Assembly: GCF_000699445.3 (NCBI RefSeq) | Contig: NC_067199.1 | Location: 35,076,902-35,140,901 of the forward strand | Origin: Schistosoma haematobium | Taxonomy: Eukaryota > Platyhelminthes > Trematoda > Strigeidida > Schistosomatidae | Direction: 5' to 3' | DNA: 64,000 nt | Shown here: positions 34,901 through 43,592 of the stretch, one piece after another | Layout: every line of letters begins with the position of its first letter | Numbering within the stretch: position 1 is the stretch's first letter | Notes under the pieces: generated by a model | Database searches by the model: none | Told to the model about the DNA's origin: nothing | The model's input: the letters and a program-made list of their open reading frames with translations, nothing else | Translations under genes and position numbers: made by a program

Positions 34901-36902
34901 AGGAATGTGTCACAGAGAGAAGCTTTCGAATATGCTGCAAGAAAGAATATAGAATACATTGAAACTTCAGCTAAAACAAATCACAATGTTCAACAGGTAA
35001 TTGCTTTTTTTATAAGAAATTCACGTTGTTTTTTCAAAACATGTATTTTTTACATGTTTAAAATACCATATATTCATGGTGTTTGAGTTTTTTTTTCTCA
35101 TGAGAATAGGAAGGTTATAGATCGTATTTGTAAGAGGTTGCATTTTCTCGTTGTTAATCCTAAGTAGGTGCATTCGATCAGTCTCTGGTAGTCTATATAT
35201 GCACCGTGAACGTACTATTTAGATATCTCTATTTAATTATAAGTTTTTAGTAAATTTCGATAAACTGCTAATAGTGGATGTATTACAGTCCTTAACGCCA
35301 ACAACATGAAAAGACAAACCGTAATAAATAAAACTTATTGCATAGGCTAGTGAATATTTGAACTCACTATATTCCAGTAGATAATGTGTTGGAGTTTGAA
35401 AACTTTGGCAGCAAGTTCGAATCTCAGTATGAACATTAACTATGGTATATAATTACGCTTTACTAATTAGCTTTGAATGGGACAAAATACCCATCGCTAT
35501 TCAACTTGCATAAAAATTACTGTGTTTCATTTACTTAAACTAATATGATTCTCTATAACCTATAATTCCCATGTAATTGTATCTGTCAAAATGGTTATTA
35601 TTATTATTGCTTTTATTACGCAAGACCTCTTAAATTCGGACAAATCACTTGTCCCTAAGGTAAAACAAGAACTCAGTTATGAATTAGTTTCACTATAAAT
35701 ATTTATATATTTTTAAATGGTACGTTTTGATTACTAACTTTGATCAAGACAATCGAAGAAGCTATAATTCTTTGGACGAAATAACAAAGTACAATAAACG
35801 GCAACAAAAATTGACTATGGTTTCCAATGATCACTTAGTACGTCCTAATAACTCTTCCTTAAAACAGTATTATTATGCAATCATACAACAAAATAAATAG
35901 GTTTTTTTTTCTGGTGAACACTTAATTAGGATTAAAAACAGACTATTTTAAAGGTAGTTGGATTTATTTTTAAAAAAATATTAAAAGTGATTTTGTTCAA
36001 ACTAACTAAATGGTTATGTCATACACATAGTTCCCTTTATTATCAGCTGCTGATGAGAACCTAGCAAAATAAAGTGAATTCATATTTTCTGCACCAATCT
36101 TTGTCCTTGCTCTCTTTAAGATAAATCGTTATGACAATCTAAAATCTATGACACTATCTTGTTTACATATGTACAATGGAATAATGAATATTGCTACATG
36201 GAATGCTTGAATTGGAATAAATATCCAGATACTTCAGACGTATTACAAATAATTTGGATTTGTGAAAACTGATCAGTCTTTCCATTATGACGAGTTTCGT
36301 CAACCAATAACCAGCTCATCAGAGTTCATGTGACACAGTAGTACTGACTAGTTGTGGGTGAAACACAAACCAAATAGACAATTTCTTTCAGTACGCCTAC
36401 CATTATTAAGTAGGATTATGATGTAATTGATATAAAACTCGACTTCCTCCGTATACTGAAGTAGGTCTAGTTTACTTAGAACTAATAATGAACGGTTTTA
36501 ATGAGTATAATTTTGTCCGCTCTGTATTAGATACCAAGTCACCAACTTCTCTACCACGCTTTCACATAACTTGAATCAATCAATAATCAACTAAGTATAT
36601 AGGGTTGGGAAACACATATGACACATCAGATACCCGTCTAAATGTTTACCAGTCTATCTGGAACAATAGTCACTATCATCTTTCACCTACTCAATTAGTA
36701 ACCACTTAACTAACACAAAAAATCACAATTCTTTTCAATACATAATGATGCTATTTATAAACATTTATAATTATTCTATTTTAATTCAATATAGGTATTC
36801 TATAAGATGGCCAAAGCGGTAGTTGACATGAAACATGCAAATACTCAACCTCAAATACAACAGAATAAATCACGTGATGACGGTTGTTGCTGCGTTTTAT
36901 AA
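13918..36902 (+). CDS. Ral-like small GTPase (Ras family), five exons
   Basis: Exons are 13918-14010, 14054-14150, 30423-30534, 34822-34996 and 36795-36902; phases join to 194 codons plus stop. All G boxes are present: P-loop GVGTVGKS (14-21), switch [10 protein letters not shown] with Thr39, DTAGQE (61-66), NKVD (120-123) and ETSAK (148-152). The segment [14 protein letters not shown] and the YEPTKSDSY effector loop match Ral better than Ras or Rap. Switch II and the following strand are more divergent. The protein ends CCVL, a CAAX box whose final Leu favours geranylgeranylation, so it should sit on membranes. Ral proteins act in exocyst-dependent secretion. The N-terminus is shorter than in vertebrate Ral and the C-terminal basic tail is weak, so a Ral-like paralogue is possible. 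AATAAA at 37598 is a candidate poly(A) signal. Confidence 0.9.
14345..14690 (+). mobile_element. SINE family B copy, split by an insertion
   Basis: The tRNA-like head (ATAGCTCAGTGGTAACGTCT, A box) is at 14345-14432. The body resumes at 14602 (TTCCTCAAGATTACAGG) after a 162-bp foreign insert. The intact family member at 25813-25990 shows the two halves are contiguous in the parent. The hammerhead core here is CTGATAA instead of CTGANGA, so the conserved G8 is lost; GAAA and GGTC remain. Confidence 0.85.
14433..14594. mobile_element. 162-bp terminal-inverted-repeat element (MITE-like)
   Basis: The ends are inverted copies: left GGTGAGACTATAAATTATGG, right end complement GGCGAGACTATAATTTATGG, about 23 bp with few mismatches. 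The element is flanked on both sides by CACCAGT (14426-14432 and 14595-14601), a 7-bp target-site duplication, and it interrupts a SINE whose empty site is known from another copy. It has no coding capacity. The DNA transposon superfamily is not determined; 7-8 bp duplications would fit hAT- or Merlin-like transposases. Confidence 0.8.
16374..16568 (-). mobile_element. SINE family C copy (left arm of a palindrome)
   Basis: Full copy: tRNA-like head near 16568-16500, hammerhead segment near 16440-16490, tail TCAATTGACTCATGATTTCA-like end near 16375. The hammerhead reads CTGAGGG in place of CTGANGA (A9 lost), with GAAAC and GTC kept. It lies head-to-head with the next copy. Confidence 0.85.
16600..16812 (+). 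mobile_element. SINE family C copy (right arm of a palindrome)
   Basis: The head has AGTGGTCTAGTCGATAAGCG and GGTTCGAACCTCG (B box). The hammerhead part reads CTGAGAG (G8 and A9 lost), GAAAC, CGGCCGTC. The open frames on both strands here are by-products of the inverted structure, not genes. Confidence 0.85.
17272..17482 (+). mobile_element. SINE family C copy, degenerate
   Basis: Head near 17300-17370 (GGTTAAGCGTTCACGCGTGAG), tail GGTGGTCTAACACTAATCGG and TTCATGATCCCAAT. The hammerhead core is decayed: TTGAGGG instead of CTGANGA, and GGAAT instead of GAAAC. Confidence 0.75.
17725..18420 (-). mobile_element. RTE-clade LINE (SR3/Perere-3-like), 3' end
   Basis: The minus strand encodes the C-terminal domain after the [22 protein letters not shown], a [13 protein letters not shown] motif, a [12 protein letters not shown] motif and the terminal [17 protein letters not shown]. 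The frame 18399-17983 ends in NRSQ. A 3' UTR of about 250 bp follows, closing in GCTGACTGACTGAC-type repeats at 17736-17747. The same 3' UTR occurs on the plus strand at 32800-33045. It is 5' truncated. RTE elements move by target-primed reverse transcription. Confidence 0.88.
18860..19215. repeat. R3 direct repeat, copy 1
   Basis: This ~350-bp block is repeated at 29885-30235 in the same orientation with few differences, both inside the same intron. It has no coding capacity and I do not recognise the family. Candidates are a solo LTR-like remnant, a MITE or a local duplication. Confidence 0.75.
20395..20530 (-). mobile_element. SINE family C fragment, very degenerate
   Basis: The minus strand keeps the head (GATTAAGCGCTCCAGGC), GCACTG, a TTCC..GG stem, CGAAAC and TTTAGTGC in family C order, with many changes. 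The hammerhead core is lost. Confidence 0.5.
20775..21075 (+). mobile_element. SINE family A (Sm-alpha-type) copy
   Basis: The unit starts near CCAATAAGAGACTGATCAA and has a tRNA-like head (GACTCAGTAGCTAAGTGG at 20894, GTTCGAGTCCC B box at 20945). A hammerhead segment follows at 20985-21035. Core changes are GAAA to GGGA and cleavage triplet GTC to GCC, so it should be inactive. The open frame on the other strand (20690-20878) is not a gene. Confidence 0.85.
22440..25545 (+). mobile_element. RTE-clade LINE (SR3-like), nearly full length, degenerate
   Basis: An apurinic endonuclease domain is visible around 22720-23260 ([11 protein letters not shown] at about 23000-23035 replaces the usual GDxNAQ motif). 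The RT follows at 23930-24670, with a KSPDLDDL segment, a [10 protein letters not shown] motif and a [18 protein letters not shown] motif. The C-terminal domain ([28 protein letters not shown]) lies at 25020-25230. Stops and frameshifts are scattered throughout, so it is an old copy. The tail runs into (ATT)n near 25555. Confidence 0.8.
25813..25990 (+). mobile_element. SINE family B copy with intact hammerhead
   Basis: The tRNA-like head has GGATAGCTCAGTGGTAACG (A box) and GAGATCGAATCCGCC (B box). The body starts CACCAGTTCCCTCAAG, carries the hammerhead at 25905-25965, and ends in CCACCATCTAAATA followed by (TA)n. RNA polymerase III transcription is expected from the boxes. Confidence 0.88.
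25905..25965 (+). ncRNA. Hammerhead ribozyme in SINE B, complete core
   Basis: Core: CTGACGA (25918-25924), stem II GTGC/GCAC (25925-25928 with 25935-25938, loop CAAGTA), GAAA (25939-25942), stem III built from ACCCGGGT (25942-25949) and cleavage site GTC at 25948-25950. Every invariant hammerhead position is present. Stem I is short (G17-C, T-A, T-G, then a mismatch), so activity may be weak or need tertiary contacts or a dimer. Prediction is from sequence only. Confidence 0.7.
26762..27160 (+). repeat. R2 interspersed repeat, copy 1
   Basis: The block matches 34078-34465 (+), and in part 31840-31945 (-). Shared words include AAATCGTATAATAA and AATAAAGCTTATGAT. I do not know the family. Confidence 0.65.
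27170..28470 (-). mobile_element. RTE-clade LINE (SR2-like), 5'-truncated RT and 3' end
   Basis: The long frame 28468-27473 has an RT with [22 protein letters not shown] and FVDDLALL (catalytic FxDD), followed by YGAETWR and an [13 protein letters not shown] segment. A frameshift near 27475 leads into 27476-27198, which ends in [17 protein letters not shown] residues. The 3' tail has GCGTAAGTAAATAAGTAAG, the short repeat tail of RTE elements. The left part of the RT and the endonuclease are missing. It sits in the GTPase intron, antisense to the gene. Confidence 0.9.
27473..28468 (-). pseudogene. Reverse transcriptase ORF of the SR2-like LINE
   Basis: 331-codon frame with RT palm motifs (YEKAFDSV at about residue 90; [10 protein letters not shown] at about 150; FVDD at about 190) and the start of the C-terminal domain. 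The usual start is missing because the element is truncated on the 5' side. The frame breaks before the C-terminal zinc-like region, which continues in a different frame at 27476-27198. Confidence 0.85.
28580..28740 (-). mobile_element. SINE family C copy with intact hammerhead
   Basis: The copy keeps part of the head (GAACTCAGAACC complement) on the right, the hammerhead in the middle and the 3' tail (AATTTCAATAGTTGAGAT region) on the left. It is truncated inside the head at about 28740. Confidence 0.85.
28643..28694 (-). ncRNA. Hammerhead ribozyme in SINE C, complete core
   Basis: On the minus strand: stem I GCACTG (28690-28685), CTGACGA (28684-28678), stem II GTCC/GGAC (28677-28674 and 28666-28663), GAAA (28662-28659), stem III ATG/CGT with a two-base loop, cleavage triplet GTC at 28651, then TAGTGC (28650-28645) completing a six-pair stem I with one G-T pair. 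All invariant positions agree with the hammerhead consensus. Best candidate for activity in this window. Confidence 0.75.
28990..29046 (+). mobile_element. Very short SR2-like LINE 3' end
   Basis: The plus strand reads GGCGGCCTATTCTCCACTGG, then GAGTAACAGGCGTAAGCAAG and TAAGTAA. It matches the extreme 3' end of the SR2-like copy (27175-27210 on the other strand). It is a severely 5'-truncated insertion. Confidence 0.7.
29885..30235. repeat. R3 direct repeat, copy 2
   Basis: Second copy of the block at 18860-19215, same orientation, 11 kb downstream, ending about 190 bp before exon 3 of the GTPase gene. Confidence 0.75.
31590..31700 (+). mobile_element. SINE family C copy truncated at the hammerhead
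   Basis: The tRNA head is absent; the copy starts right at the 5' strand of stem I. Core CTGAGGA (31607-31613), stem II GTCC/GGAC and GAAA are intact. The cleavage triplet is CTC rather than GTC, with a C-C mismatch in stem III, and stem I has a G-G mismatch. Tail GTCTAACATTGATCGATTC and TCATGATCTCAATAAA follows. Confidence 0.8.
31840..31945 (-). repeat. R2 fragment, copy 3
   Basis: The complement carries GGTAAATCATATAATAATAG and AAAATAAAGCTTATAATAAG, matching the middle of R2 copies 1 and 2. Confidence 0.65.
31955..33045 (+). mobile_element. RTE-clade LINE (SR3-like), internally deleted
   Basis: RT palm pieces lie at 31955-32530, with [12 protein letters not shown] near 32230-32270 as the catalytic box. 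After a stop near 32534 come [24 protein letters not shown] and [17 protein letters not shown] motifs. These are fused directly, because the segment normally between CLRNIA and LLGWGP is deleted at about 32690. The 3' UTR (32780-33045) equals that at 17725-17985 and ends GCTGACTGATTGAC. Confidence 0.88.
34078..34465 (+). repeat. R2 interspersed repeat, copy 2
   Basis: Same order of words as copy 1 at 26762-27160, including TTTATTTCAAACATACTGGG and GAAATAAAGCTTATGATATG. Confidence 0.65.
34997..36794 (+). other. Fourth intron of the GTPase gene
   Basis: GTAATT at 34997 to TATAG at 36794. A degenerate SINE-like piece (GCAAGTTCGAATCTCAGTATG, then CATTAACT) is near 35390-35500. Otherwise nothing recognised. 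Confidence 0.7.
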
Positions 36903-38310
36903 ATCTTGAAACTAAAAATCAAAAGAATAGTTTCCAAAAATCTAAAGAAAATATCTATATCATTTAATGAACAAATTTTAAAAAAAATAATAAGTTGAGA
37001 ATGTGCACATGAAAATATTGTTTATTTATGTTTAGAAGACTAGAAAGTCTTTGAGTTTTTTTCTATCATGCACTGTAACCCCTTTTGCTTGTTTCTTTGT
37101 TTAACCCATCTCTCTTTTTTTTTTTGTACACTTCAAAATTATTTATTTATTCTGATGATGATGACGAATTACTTTCATTTTAAATTGATCCTCTTTCTTT
37201 TTTCCCCTGGTGTTTTTTTTGTGTGTGTGTTAAGAATTTCTCAATTGCTTCTACCATCTTGTTGTTATATCAGTAGTTATCTTCAAGAAACTAAAAACAA
37301 AACAAAACATAAACATTACTTGCTGTAATAGCCTATCATATAAAGTAATGAAAAATTGTTTTTATTTATAATGAACTAGACATTTTTTCATGTCTCATTT
37401 AAGCTTATTTCATATTTGTTGAAATCTGTGTATATTTGAATTTAAAATGTACTACTAATACTAATTATTGAAAGTAGTACAGACAAGACGCTATGTATTA
37501 TTATTATTATTATTATTATTATCTAATCATGTATGTAATATGAAAGTTTGTTGTTTCTTCTCTTTTGTTTTGTCATTATTTATTCCTTTTTAATGAAAAT
37601 AAAAATCAATTCAATTTTTTGTTTGTTTTATGAAACCATGAACCGCCACTTTTTTTCAGTTCAATTTTTAAATGAAGGTTGTTTGTTTTTTTAAATTCGA
37701 ACTAATTCATTAATAATAATAGATCATTCACATGTAATACACAATTGTAACGTACCGTATTCTTTTGTTTGTTTGTTTTTTTTTAATATAAAAAAAGACT
37801 ATTTTTCAAACGGTGTTGTTTTTGAAGGTGCTTTCGCTTTTTATGATGATTTAACATTTACCTCGTTTCATATATTCTAATTATAAGTTAGCTAACTGAT
37901 TATACTTTTAAAAAGTGAACTGCATTTTCATTCATTATCAGTATGTATTTTGTATGTGTATTTTTTTTGAATGAAATTTATTTGTTTCTATCAGAAAAAA
38001 ATTAATGAAATTGCATAATAATAATAATTAATGGACTGATTGGTTTATAAACATTTTTTTCCCATTAACAAACTAACTATTACTAACCAAATAACTGATT
38101 ATTAAAGTGTTGAAATTTATAAAAATCTATTTTGTTTAGCTTTAGAATGATTCAAGTTCCATTGAATGGTCATCAGATAGGATTAAGCATGCAAATTTAA
38201 ATCACCATGTGATAAGCATTTCATCATTTAAATCATTTCAATTCATAAGAACGTTTGTCCAAATTTTGAACGAATAGTTTCACAGTATTTGGGTGCCGAG
38301 TTAATGTGAA
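36903..38310. other. 3' flank of the GTPase gene
   Basis: AT-rich, with long T runs, a (TTA)n stretch at 37495-37522 and a candidate AATAAA at 37598. It probably includes the 3' UTR. No gene seen. Confidence 0.5.
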
Positions 38311-38760
38311 ACATTAAAGAGGAAGAATGTATTTGTTAAATCCTCGGCGAAAGAATTTGAATTAAATCCAACGTTTCGCCTGGCAATCTGGTCTAAGCTT
38401 TTTCAAGGAAAATATAATCAAACAATAAAATTATCGAATATAAATAGGTACATGGTTCTCTAGTTTTACTGTATACTGAATACGTCATTCAATCAACGTA
38501 AACACTATTTGAAGTAGCTATTTACAGTAGTGTGTAAGAGACATGTAAATACCTACTTCAAACAGTGTCCATGTTGATTGGATGACGTATTCAGCATACA
38601 GTAAAACCAGAGAACCATGTACCTATTTATATTCGATAATTTTATTGTTTGATTATATTTTCCTTGAAAAAGCTTAGACCAGATTGCCAGGCGAAACGTT
38701 GGATTTACTTCAGAATTCTTTCGCTGAGATTTTACAAATACATTTTTCGTCTTTAAAATT
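38311..38760. mobile_element. Foldback element with ~190-bp inverted arms
   Basis: The left arm (38311-38510) and right arm (38555-38760) are near-perfect reverse complements, separated by about 45 bp. Arm words include AAGCTTAGACCAGATTGCCA, GGCGAAACGTTGGATTTA and AGAACCATGTACCTATTTAT. The CTTGAAAAAGC...GGCGAAACG layout recalls the hammerhead-like segments in the terminal repeats of Penelope-like elements, but the CTGANGA box is not intact. There is no coding. It may be two Penelope-type terminal repeats in inverted order or a long-TIR MITE. Confidence 0.7.
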
Positions 38761-40685
38761 TCAATTCATGATGAAAATTTTTTCACACACTTTTTAATCA
38801 TTGTAATGATACATAAGACAACTTACGTTTCAATCTATCATTTATAGTTATTCCGGGTATGAAAATTGCTTATGGCTTAGTAAACGGTTAAAATGTTAGA
38901 GAACCTTTAAAACTAATAAAGTACCCATTTGTATGTATTTAGGATGAAACGGGTTTCACTCCCAATATTGTTTAAAGTAAACATACTTTTACTTGCACGG
39001 AAGTACTAACAAAAATAAAAAAACACTGTAAGTTAACTAAGTTTATGCGATGTTTGTAATAACTGATAAATACTTGGTACAAATTTACCTGGATTATTAT
39101 AGTTCGATATATATGTTAACAATTGTTTCCTATTTCAAGAACTGAATAATTCATATCTACCAGAATACGTTCTGAATAAATCTGAGGTTTTGTATTTCCC
39201 CAAATGCAAACAACCCATCGTATGGTTCAGTTTATTATCGCTTTAATGAATGTATTCTGCATCGACCTAATGGTTGTTTTCTTCTGAAATCCTTTCCTTA
39301 TTTGAAGCCTCATACTGCTCATATTTTTTGTATTGAAAGTCAAATATACTTGTATTTAGGTAACACAATCAAACTTTATCCACTTACTATTCTTATGCAG
39401 ATTCCTAATAGCCGTCTCAGTTAACATTCGTAACTATTGTATTTTTAATAGATTCAAATTTAGAGTGCATTCAATATCTTTAATGTAAATTGAAATACTA
39501 ATTGCTTCCAATATGCTAAGTTCCCCATCAGTGTACTGATTTACTTCTCATCAAAATACTTATTATTGTACTAAGAAGCCCAGCTCAGAGGATATTCGAT
39601 TGTCAACTATCCATACTTTGATAATGGATGTTAGCAAGAACCTTATGTCTAATCATAAGGTGGATTAGATCATAAAGTTATTAGGATTACGTAGTCGGAA
39701 CATACAGTCTGTTGGCAGCGATATCCTGATTCCGACTATGATCTTATAAATTTTGTACTAAATTATTCGTTTTGGATCCAGCCGCTCATAAAGATCATGT
39801 TCACTCCTTAATATTTCTACTCCGAAGCGTTCTGTCTTAAACATTTCGTTCTAAAAATAATAACAATGTGACTATGTTAGATGTCACTAAACAACTGCAA
39901 TTTTAGGGTAGTAACTATGGCTACAGAAATAATGATACATGAACTTAATTTGTAAGGAGTGACTTTGTCTTTACGATCGTTAGGCATACACGTTCCCACT
40001 ACCTACTTTTAAGTTTCTTACAGTGTCACTACTCACTGAGCCAACGGCACACTACTCAAAGTCTAATTAAACTCAGAAGCACGGGGTGACGAAACTGAAC
40101 GCTTTCTTGTAGATAAATAAATGCCATCCATCTCACGTATTTCAACTGTCTTCTTAGAGAGAACATATATAACTGATATGTAGAGCCAATCAGATGTAGC
40201 TTAACAACAGTGGCAATCAGAAGTGGCCTAAAGGACAAGTGCACTTCATTGGCTAGTAAACGGATCAATTTTGTAAAGATTAAAGTGGTATGTACATGTA
40301 TAAATGATTGCTTGTGCATTTCATATGGTGTCTCAATGCACTTCCTCACTCCAATAGTCGGTTGTAAAGGGGTTAGTGTGTAATACAGTGCGTATCTGTA
40401 TCAGATTTTAGACACCGTCCGTCACAACAATACTAAGGTTGATTACCTACTGATTACGTGATCCTGATTTTATTGCCGACACCTCAGGTTGCTACTGTAG
40501 TGTCGGTTTGCATGTTAAGCCCATATATTTTATTCTAGCTTTCGAATATGCCAATCCATTCATTCTAGTTGAGTCATATTTGGCTTTGTTAATTATTCAC
40601 TTATCAACCTTGACTGTTTTTATATGAACGAATATGAATGTGCCCTTCCTATCCCCTTCATCACATGTCCGTAATATATTTTTGT
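38761..40685. other. Intergenic, no recognisable feature
   Basis: AT-rich DNA. The frame 40056-40349 (-) has no known motif. I see nothing else in it. Confidence 0.4.
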
Positions 40686-40800
40686 ATGACAATAAATATT
40701 GATTAACGCTTGATTAAATGGAGTTGGCTCACATACCTTCTCCATTGCGCGTCATTTCGCTTCGCTCTATTCCATTCGCTTCACATACAAAACATATGTA
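40685..40800 (+). repeat. R4 inverted repeat, left copy
   Basis: Words AATATTGATTAACGCTTGAT, GGAGTTGGCTC and CTTCTCCATTGCGCGTCATT recur as the reverse complement at 42680-42780. The two arms lie about 1.9 kb apart and enclose a Gypsy integrase relic, so they may be remains of a transposon unit. Confidence 0.55.
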
Positions 40801-42080
40801 TTCAAAAGTCCATTCTCGTTATTTGAGGTATTTAATTCTGTTATTGACTAACGCAATTTATGTCGATGATTACATAGGCGACATATATATTTCAATAACA
40901 ATAATTCATACGGTCTACTTGGAGTCAGATTCCGGGCCGGCAAACTGCCAATTCTAGACAGTAACCTTTACGAAATTTTAAAATCTCTGAATCAAGTAGT
41001 TTTATTCTAAACAAGTCAATGGGCTCAGATTGGATTCCCTGCAGTCACATCAGAGAATGTCCAGACATGATTGAATGACAAACATAATGACAATTCTAGT
41101 TGATAAAATGACAAAATTGTTGAAGTTTTCAAATACAGAGGGACTTATCACTGTTTTGCTATTAAAGTTCTTTGAAAAATATACGGATACATTTCATCAT
41201 ACCCATCGATCTGGTTCTCTGTTATGATTAAATGGATTATTTAATACTAACCATCTGATCTTCTGCATAAATCGGACATTAATATCTGATAGCGGTATGT
41301 TGAAACAAGCTTACAAGATTTCAGCAAGATGTTCGAAAAATTAGGCAATCAGCAAACCATAGCTTAATTGATTATGACGAACGAATTTCCTTTTAAAGAT
41401 GAACGAGACTTCTTTAACTCAATTGTTTTAAACAGCTTTACTAAAACAAAGATACTGCGCCTAAATTAGGCGGTACTTGTGTGAAAAAAAGTATACCGAA
41501 AGATGCAGTACTGCTTCTACCATACATGCAAATGTTTTTCTGATAGCAGCTATCTTACTAGAGAAAAACGTACAGAGAAAAATAGTTAGCAAATATAACC
41601 ACTTATTACCTGAAATTCAGCAAAAATTTTGCAAAAAAGTAAGATTAAATTTGTCTGCAAGCAATCGGTGGAATAATAACTGTTTCCGGCAGAAAACAAA
41701 AAAAACGCTGTCACCTAATATTCAGCCAACTAAGGCCTAATTGGTAATGATCAGCATCATGCAAGAACAAAATATGGCTAAATCTTGAGTAAAGTTAAGT
41801 TACACGAGTCCTATGTAAAAGTTTATGTACACCCTAGCCTTCAGCAAGGGTGTGTCCAGCAAAACTAATTAGTTCAGCATCAAAGTCGAAGACTCACGGA
41901 ACTATTTGCTTGATAGATTAACTCACTGCTACACATATATCTGTTGTGAATTGAATAATAATTCAGATCAAGAATCTTTTTCATCCAAATACCTATCCCC
42001 CAAACCATAATCGCCGTAAATCGTCAACCATCATTTACTCGGCGAAACTGTTATTGTCATAGTATTTTGTTCTTTAAATG
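40801..42080. other. Unassigned DNA between R4 and the integrase relic
   Basis: The frame 41477-41740 (+, 87 aa, basic) shows no known motif and is not supported as a gene. Confidence 0.35.
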
Positions 42081-42084
42081 CGTT

Positions 42085-42490
42085 CGAAATGTCCGAGATC
42101 TAAGAAATAAGCTGAACTGCTGTGAGTTCTTGAATGTTCGATATTGAAGCAAAAAGTTATCGTTGCATTTTGTAGCTTCACAAGATTACTTTCATTCACT
42201 GATGTAATAGCACGCTTTAAAAGTCGAATGAACTTCTCTGCTAATCCACTAAACTGAGGTAATTGTGGAGCTGTAACTAGATTACGGTATCCAATATCAC
42301 AACCTAGCTGTTAAATTTTTTCCGCGAAATTGGTCCTATTATCAGCCATCGACCTTTTTGGTATCTTCTCACGACTAAAAGTCCTCCTCATAGCTTTTCG
42401 TGTAGGGTGTCCGCTAAGACTGCTCGTATGTACTATTTTTGTACGTTTGGAACATGAATTAATAGTAATTAAAGTACAGTACGAGTTTAA
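42085..42490 (-). pseudogene. Gypsy integrase core relic
   Basis: Read on the minus strand from about 42480: a TLITINSCSKRTKI-like strand, then FSREKIPKRSMADNRTNF (second Asp region, with the usual G of DNG replaced by R), then LAEKFIRLLKRAI (Glu motif). The order and spacing match the D,D35E integrase of Gypsy elements and resemble the first element in this window. A stop lies just after the second Asp block. No RT was found beside it. Confidence 0.7.
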
Positions 42491-42679
42491 AATGCCTTTA
42501 GTAGACCCTTTATCTGACTCCAGTTAGATCGCTTGCTGATTGTTATTGAAATATACGTCCCAGCTATCCTCGTGCATTTTTATTAAGTTAATGATTATTG
42601 GAATTATATACGACTAATATGAGAATAGATTTTGAATACCTATATTTCATGCACTCATTGATTTGAACAGACAATCAGA

Positions 42680-42785
42680 GAAACAAGGCGAAGGAAACGA
42701 AACGAAGTGACGCCCAATGGAGAAGGCGAGCAAGCCAACTCAGTTTAATCAAACACTAATCAATATTTACAGCCAGATCAAAGAT
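42680..42785 (-). repeat. R4 inverted repeat, right copy
   Basis: Reverse complement partner of 40685-40800 (CGAAGTGACGCCCAATGGAG; GTTTAATCAAACACTAATCA). Confidence 0.55.
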
Positions 42786-43575
42786 AAATTACAGACACAC
42801 AATGAACAGGGCGAGCTATTATCACATACGATCACATAAAAACAACCAGGGTTAATAAACCAATAAGCGATAAGGTTGGAATGTGGTCGGTAAAGAATGA
42901 ATAAATTGGTCTATTAAGGTGCGAAAACAGCCTATACGACCTTGAAAACTAGTATTAGCTGCTAGAAAATGTTAATAATTGCCGAATAAGTCTGTCAACT
43001 ACTCACACATGCCACACAAAACTCGGTATGCATAAGCTGTCACGACTCATCAAATTTAAATCAAGGAATCCAACAAGGTTTATTTCATGACGGCTTACCT
43101 ATTATTATCGGCATTAGTATCAGACCAGTAATAACTGATGAGCAAACGACGTCACTTACTCCGTTCCCAAATGGGCCAGACAAAGATCGTTTATTACTGC
43201 AGATCCTAGAGTCGAAAGAATAACTACTTTGTAATTGAGATATAAAAAACTTTTTTGGCTCTTATAATATCGTGGAAAATTAGTTCGAGCGTCTTTTATC
43301 AAGTGTTCCGATGATTATAAATAACTGTTATGTCCTTTTCAAATGTCCAACGCGTGAGAACAGATTACATAATTTCAAAATACTAACGATGATATTCTTG
43401 AATTTGAATACACGACCAAAAGTACTAACGGTTCAACCTAGTATAATTGGAAAGTTTATTGACTAACCAACAGGTATTGAATTTAGTGTGTCATCCTTTT
43501 CAATCTCAAGGTTAATAGTTGATTGGTTAGTGAAATCAAGAAGAGGTGTCTAAGGGGTTCACAAGTTGCTTTTTC
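42786..43575. other. Upstream region of EDEM2
   Basis: AT-rich DNA with no supported gene. The EDEM2 promoter could be here if the transcript is not assembled by splicing from further left. Confidence 0.4.
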
Positions 43576-43591
43576 CTTCTTTTATCTTCAG
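43572..43591 (+). promoter_or_regulatory. Splice acceptor one base before the EDEM2 ATG
   Basis: A strong pyrimidine tract (TTTTTCCTTCTTTTATCTTCAG) ends at 43591, and ATG begins at 43593. Such an acceptor directly before a start codon suits either a spliced-leader trans-splice or a 5'UTR intron. Confidence 0.55.
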
Positions 43592-43592
43592 A

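Noticed and set aside
37495..37522. (TTA)n, (CTT)n at 21522, (GT)n at 33582 as possible arrays of interest
   Set aside because: Ordinary microsatellites; no spacer structure, so no CRISPR-like array.
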